Shown one piece after another: positions 60,914-64,000 of a stretch of 64,000 nt of DNA. Location: the NCBI GenBank assembly GCA_037975125.1, contig CM075860.1:44383804-44447803 (forward strand), read 5' to 3'. The notes under the pieces were generated by a model. It was not told the origin of the DNA. It made no database searches and saw nothing but the letters and a program-made list of their open reading frames with translations. Both the position numbers and the translations under genes were made by a program. The stretch comes from Latrodectus hesperus (taxonomy: Eukaryota > Arthropoda > Arachnida > Araneae > Theridiidae). Every line of letters starts with the position of its first letter. The first letter of the stretch is position 1.

Positions 60914-61370
60914 AGAGAGAGGAATGGATCCTCACGCCTCCATCCTTGAAGCGAGTGGAGTTCCGGAAAAAAGTACATTGTAAAATAAGTAATTTTATAG
61001 GACGTTCAAATAAATTTTAGCCGAGCTGGCAGCCGAATGGTTAGCGCTCTTGCCTTCGGTTCAACAGATCGTGGGTTCGAATCCCACCTTGGGCATGGAT
61101 GTTTGTAGTGGTTCGGAATCCACTTTAAGCCGTAAGTCCCGGTCTAATTAGCCCTCGTGTGCGAAAAATGACCGTTGAGCGACAAACAAACCAAACCAAA
61201 TAAATTTTAATTAATTAAAAATACTGCAGCCAAAAATACTTTAATTAGGAACTTTGCAGAGAGGAAAGGATCTTCACGCTTCCGTTCTTGAAGCGAGCTG
61301 AATTCCGGAAAGGTTTACATTATAGGATAAGCAATTTTAAAGAGAGCTCAAATCAACGTTGACTAATTAA
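60914..61370 (+). repeat. Pair of ~100-bp direct repeats with a SINE between
   Basis: Repeat 1 (about 60914-61018) and repeat 2 (about 61258-61370) share GAGAGGAA(T/A)GGATC, TCACGC, TCTTGAAGCGAG, TTCCGGAAA, ACATT, ATAAG(T/C)AATTTTA and CAAAT. A third diverged relative is at 59150-59280. The SINE at 61020-61197 sits right after repeat 1. This looks like an old tandem repeat or a repeated end of a larger element. Class unknown. Confidence 0.7.
61020..61197 (+). mobile_element. SINE family D (178 bp) with perfect 12-bp TSD
   Basis: Reference-quality family D copy: head GCCGAGCTGGCAGCCGAATG, A-box TGGTTAGCGCTCTTGCC, B-box GGGTTCGAATCCCACC, body GGATGTTTGTAGTGGTTCGG, tail CAAACAAACCAAACC. Perfect target duplication AAATAAATTTTA at 61008-61019 and 61198-61209. 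It appears to be among the youngest insertions here. Confidence 0.95.
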
Positions 61371-63083
61371 ATCTACGGCAGAGTCAAAATTTCTAAAGGA
61401 AAAATATTCTGTATTTTTTAAACCAGCTTCTTGATTTATAAAGATAAGGGCATTTAGATTTACCTGTTAATAACAACAAAATATTACAATAAAAAAATAT
61501 AAATAAAAGGAATTTATATTCTTTATAGAAATTCATAAAGAGAAATAAAATAAAGAGAAATAATTAAAAAATATATAAGGAAGGTATTCATAATTATCAC
61601 TTAATCTCAAACAATGATGCATTACATTAATAATAAAAAAAGAAAAAATTAACATCGAAAATTAAGCAAACATCGATGACAGCATTCTTTACAGATTATA
61701 CAATTAAAAATTATGTTAATTCCACTAACAGCCCTTAATTAATTTACAATGATACGACTTCTTTCCCAGATTTTTCCGAAAGTCAACTTTTCAGCCAATT
61801 TTAATGTAAACAATTAAGGGTTTTGAACTCGATTCTTTGTGACACGTTGCTTTTAAAAAGAAACCAGCTCGCTCGCTGGTAATCTTGATAAGTAGAGCAA
61901 AATTTTGAGAGTGTGAATTTTAATCTTCATAAATGTCATAACGAAATAGTTTTCCTTTGAATAAACAATAAAATGAAATTCTGAATATCTTTTCGGTTAT
62001 TTCAGGGCTCATCTCTATATTAAATCAGTGAACATTTCTTAAAATTAACTGATATATTATTGGCTTTTTTCTCATGATAAAATACTTTTAACTAATATAA
62101 ATTCGAATTTTACTTAAAATATTGATTGATAATATTAGGAATAGGAAAACATGTATTGTCAAACATTGGCAATTAAACTTTTGATTAACTTTTAAGCATA
62201 TCAAATATAGATTTGCTATGTTTTCAGCTTTTTTCAGTTGCATGTGTGATAAATTATGCTTATGAATACACAGTAAAAATTTCATGAATTATGTATTATT
62301 TATGAAACGAACCAATATAATTTAAAGGCCTTATTAGATTTTATACCTGGAAAATAAAAACTTATTTCCAAAAATGTTGTTTTTATAAGAACAAAAACGA
62401 TTTTTTTTAAAAATTTTCTATTCTTGAAAAAAAATTTTATAAGTTGATTCAGAAATTTAATTCTTTAGATTAAGATAGCATATTCACAGTAATTAAAATA
62501 TTGAGTATAATTGACTTGATCAATTGATATCTTTATTTTTTATGCAAATTTTATTTTGAAGAAACATATTGTACTTTAATAGATTACTTAAAATTATGAA
62601 CAGTTCTCATTTTAACTTGAAACACATATTTCATATATTCAGATGCATTACTAATTAAGAAAAATACATTTCGACGAATTTTAGAATTCAATAACATATA
62701 TTCTATATTCTTATAACAAATATTTTTTTAAATGGATTCATTTCGACGAATTTTAGAATTCAACGGCATACATTCTATATATTGATTAAATACTTTTTTA
62801 AATGGATTATTTATATTATGTTGTCCATGGTGATTTCCAGATATAATAAAAAACCTTATATAAAATACTGATATGTTATGGGTGAAATTTATGACAAGCA
62901 CATTTAAATGGTTATAATAAAAATGGTGTCAGCACATAAGACTTTTTTATCATTTATAATAATGATAGCTTTAAGTTTCATTTTTTTTTGAAATAAAGAA
63001 TAGTTTTAAACCCATAAAAATATGTTGATTAAGTGCTGGGATTTTTTTTTTTGCAACAGTAGTTTCAAATTGTACAATGTCTA
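61371..63083. other. AT-rich non-coding stretch
   Basis: No gene. A ~22-bp word (CATTTCGACGAATTTTAGAA) occurs twice, at about 62668 and 62737, in a local ~70-bp duplication. Confidence 0.45.
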
Positions 63084-63085
63084 TA

Positions 63086-63842
63086 CAGTAGAACTCAAAC
63101 TACCCAAATCACTTTCAGAATTTCTTAAAAATTTAATTAGACTAAAGAAAAGGAGGACAATGAAAAAAATGAAAAAGCTCAAGAAAAGGAAAAGTAAGAT
63201 AAAGAAGATTAGAATGAGAGAGAGAGAGAGAGACGTGTCTCTTGAGGAACTCAGAAACATCTTTTTGGAAATTCCTGGATGCTCAGAAGTCAGTGCAGAA
63301 GATGTAGAAGAAGAGATTAGGAGTGAGACCCTAGATTTCAAATGGCCAATGATGATAAACTTGTTGAAAGTATTGAGGAAAAAGATGACTTTAATGTCCT
63401 AATTGAAGCAGGCACAGGACCATCAACTAGTGAAGCATTTGCCGGCTTTGAAACTGCTTTGAAGTGAATGGAGCGTCTGCCCGAGTCTGACCACATGCAT
63501 AATCCTCACTGTCCAGTGGATGCGCGACTTGGCTTCCCGAAAACGGATGAAGGCATTGAAACAGCTGACTCTGACAGAGATGTTCAGCAAGCAATGACTT
63601 TCATCTACAGCACTGTACATGCACACTGTATTAATGAACAGTTCTTGTAAGTACCTTACCATGTAAAAATGTTGAATTTTAATTTTATTGATTAAAAGTT
63701 CTTTTTATTTAAAAAAAGTCGTTTTTTCTCCCATTTTCAACTTACAATAATGAATTTAAATAAATTAACAAAAAAAAAAAAAAATTCCAGTCATCCGAAT
63801 GGGGACCGGTTCCAATTGATTCGGATAATTAGAATTCTACTA
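63086..63842 (+). mobile_element. Internally deleted pogo/Tigger-like element (757 bp)
   Basis: Left end CAGTAGAACTCAAACTACCC after TA (63084-63085); complement of the right end TAGTAGAATTCTAATTATCC before TA (63843-63844). The repeats then agree in AAATCA/GAATCA. Only the C-terminal part of a transposase remains, on the plus strand, so the 5' coding half was deleted while both ends were kept. Its ends differ from those of the elements at 44371 and 55021, so it is a separate Tigger subfamily. Confidence 0.8.
63220..63660 (+). pseudogene. Tigger/jerky-like transposase C-terminus
   Basis: After a lysine-rich, low-complexity start, the plus strand reads VSLEELRNIFLEIPGCSEVS and EDVEEEIRSETLDF, the acidic C-terminal tail of Tigger/jerky-type transposases. 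In other frames it continues with the VESIEEKDDF region, EAGTGPSTSEAFAGFETALK and WMRDLASRKRMKALKQLTL, close to the natural end. There are at least two frameshifts and one stop. The catalytic domain is missing, so it cannot act. Confidence 0.75.
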
Positions 63843-63844
63843 TA

Positions 63845-64000
63845 CAAGTTTAGGCTCTAAAGGTAGTTTCTAATGCTTTCAGATACATATATAAAGAAAT
63901 ATGTACATTTCATGGTACACATTTCTTTCACAACCTCTGTTCTTTCTGTTGCTTGTAGGTTTTTATTACGAAAGAAATTCTCAGAAGCTCATCTCATGTA
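63845..64000. other. Right-edge stretch, nothing recognised
   Basis: No feature beyond a short repeated ATGTACATTTC/ACACATTTC wording. Confidence 0.4.

Noticed and set aside
61020..61100. Functional tRNA genes at strong B-box sites (also 8594, 9645, 32555, 23674)
   Set aside because: Each is fused to a conserved non-tRNA body and several have target duplications, so they are SINEs; acceptor stems do not pair properly.

Overview
This is a strongly AT-rich, repeat-dominated stretch of an animal nuclear genome. The evidence points to an arthropod and most likely an arachnid: many long (TA)n tracts, several families of tRNA-derived SINEs, and decayed copies of arthropod-type transposons (hAT, Tc1/Tc3/mariner, pogo/Tigger, RNase H-bearing LINEs). 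The species call is an inference from repeat style, not a match. No operons, rRNA genes, convincing functional tRNA genes, CRISPR arrays or intact protein-coding genes are visible. Almost every open reading frame is a transposon fragment, a (TA)n translation, or chance.

Layout. 1-9.9 kb: AT-rich DNA with SINEs and a 12-unit array (1812-6339) in which a constant ~296-bp core alternates with (TA)n tracts. 9.9-14 kb: nested SINEs, a GC-rich island (~12.1-12.45 kb) that could be a promoter or exon, and the 3' end of a LINE. 14-20.3 kb: a minus-strand LINE relic carrying an in-frame 21-bp minisatellite and a nested SINE, a mariner relic, (TA)n tracts, and a plus-strand LINE 3' half with only two in-frame stops. 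20.3-27.3 kb: SINEs, a Tc1 relic and (TA)n tracts. 27.38-29.5 kb: a 13-copy ~164-bp satellite with higher-order structure. 30.4-35 kb: a repeat bounded by (TA)n tracts, a SINE, a MITE and possible Harbinger fragments. 35.5-38.1 kb: a complete but broken hAT element with 8-bp target duplications. 38.5-41 kb: three-level nest (SINE inside a Tc3-like element inside a larger TIR element). 42.5-46.5 kb: a small hAT MITE and a complete but broken pogo/Tigger element. 47-51 kb: a SINE, a candidate 5' exon pair of a host gene (48994-49100 and 50121-50274) and a second MITE copy. 51-64 kb: AT-rich DNA, a mariner relic split by a (TA)n tract, a Tigger-type MITE, nested SINEs and an internally deleted Tigger element at the right edge.

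The elements do not form a pathway; they record successive insertions. The best-supported biology is (i) two tandem arrays with different architectures, (ii) SINE families with different tRNA-like heads but one shared (AAC)n-ended tail, which a LINE in the window also ends with, (iii) non-autonomous elements beside plausible autonomous relatives (hAT, Tigger), and (iv) (TA)n tracts that grow inside or at the edges of transposons. The only candidate host coding sequence is a 42-codon first exon at 50149-50274, between a good acceptor and a fair donor. All sequence comparisons were made by eye.
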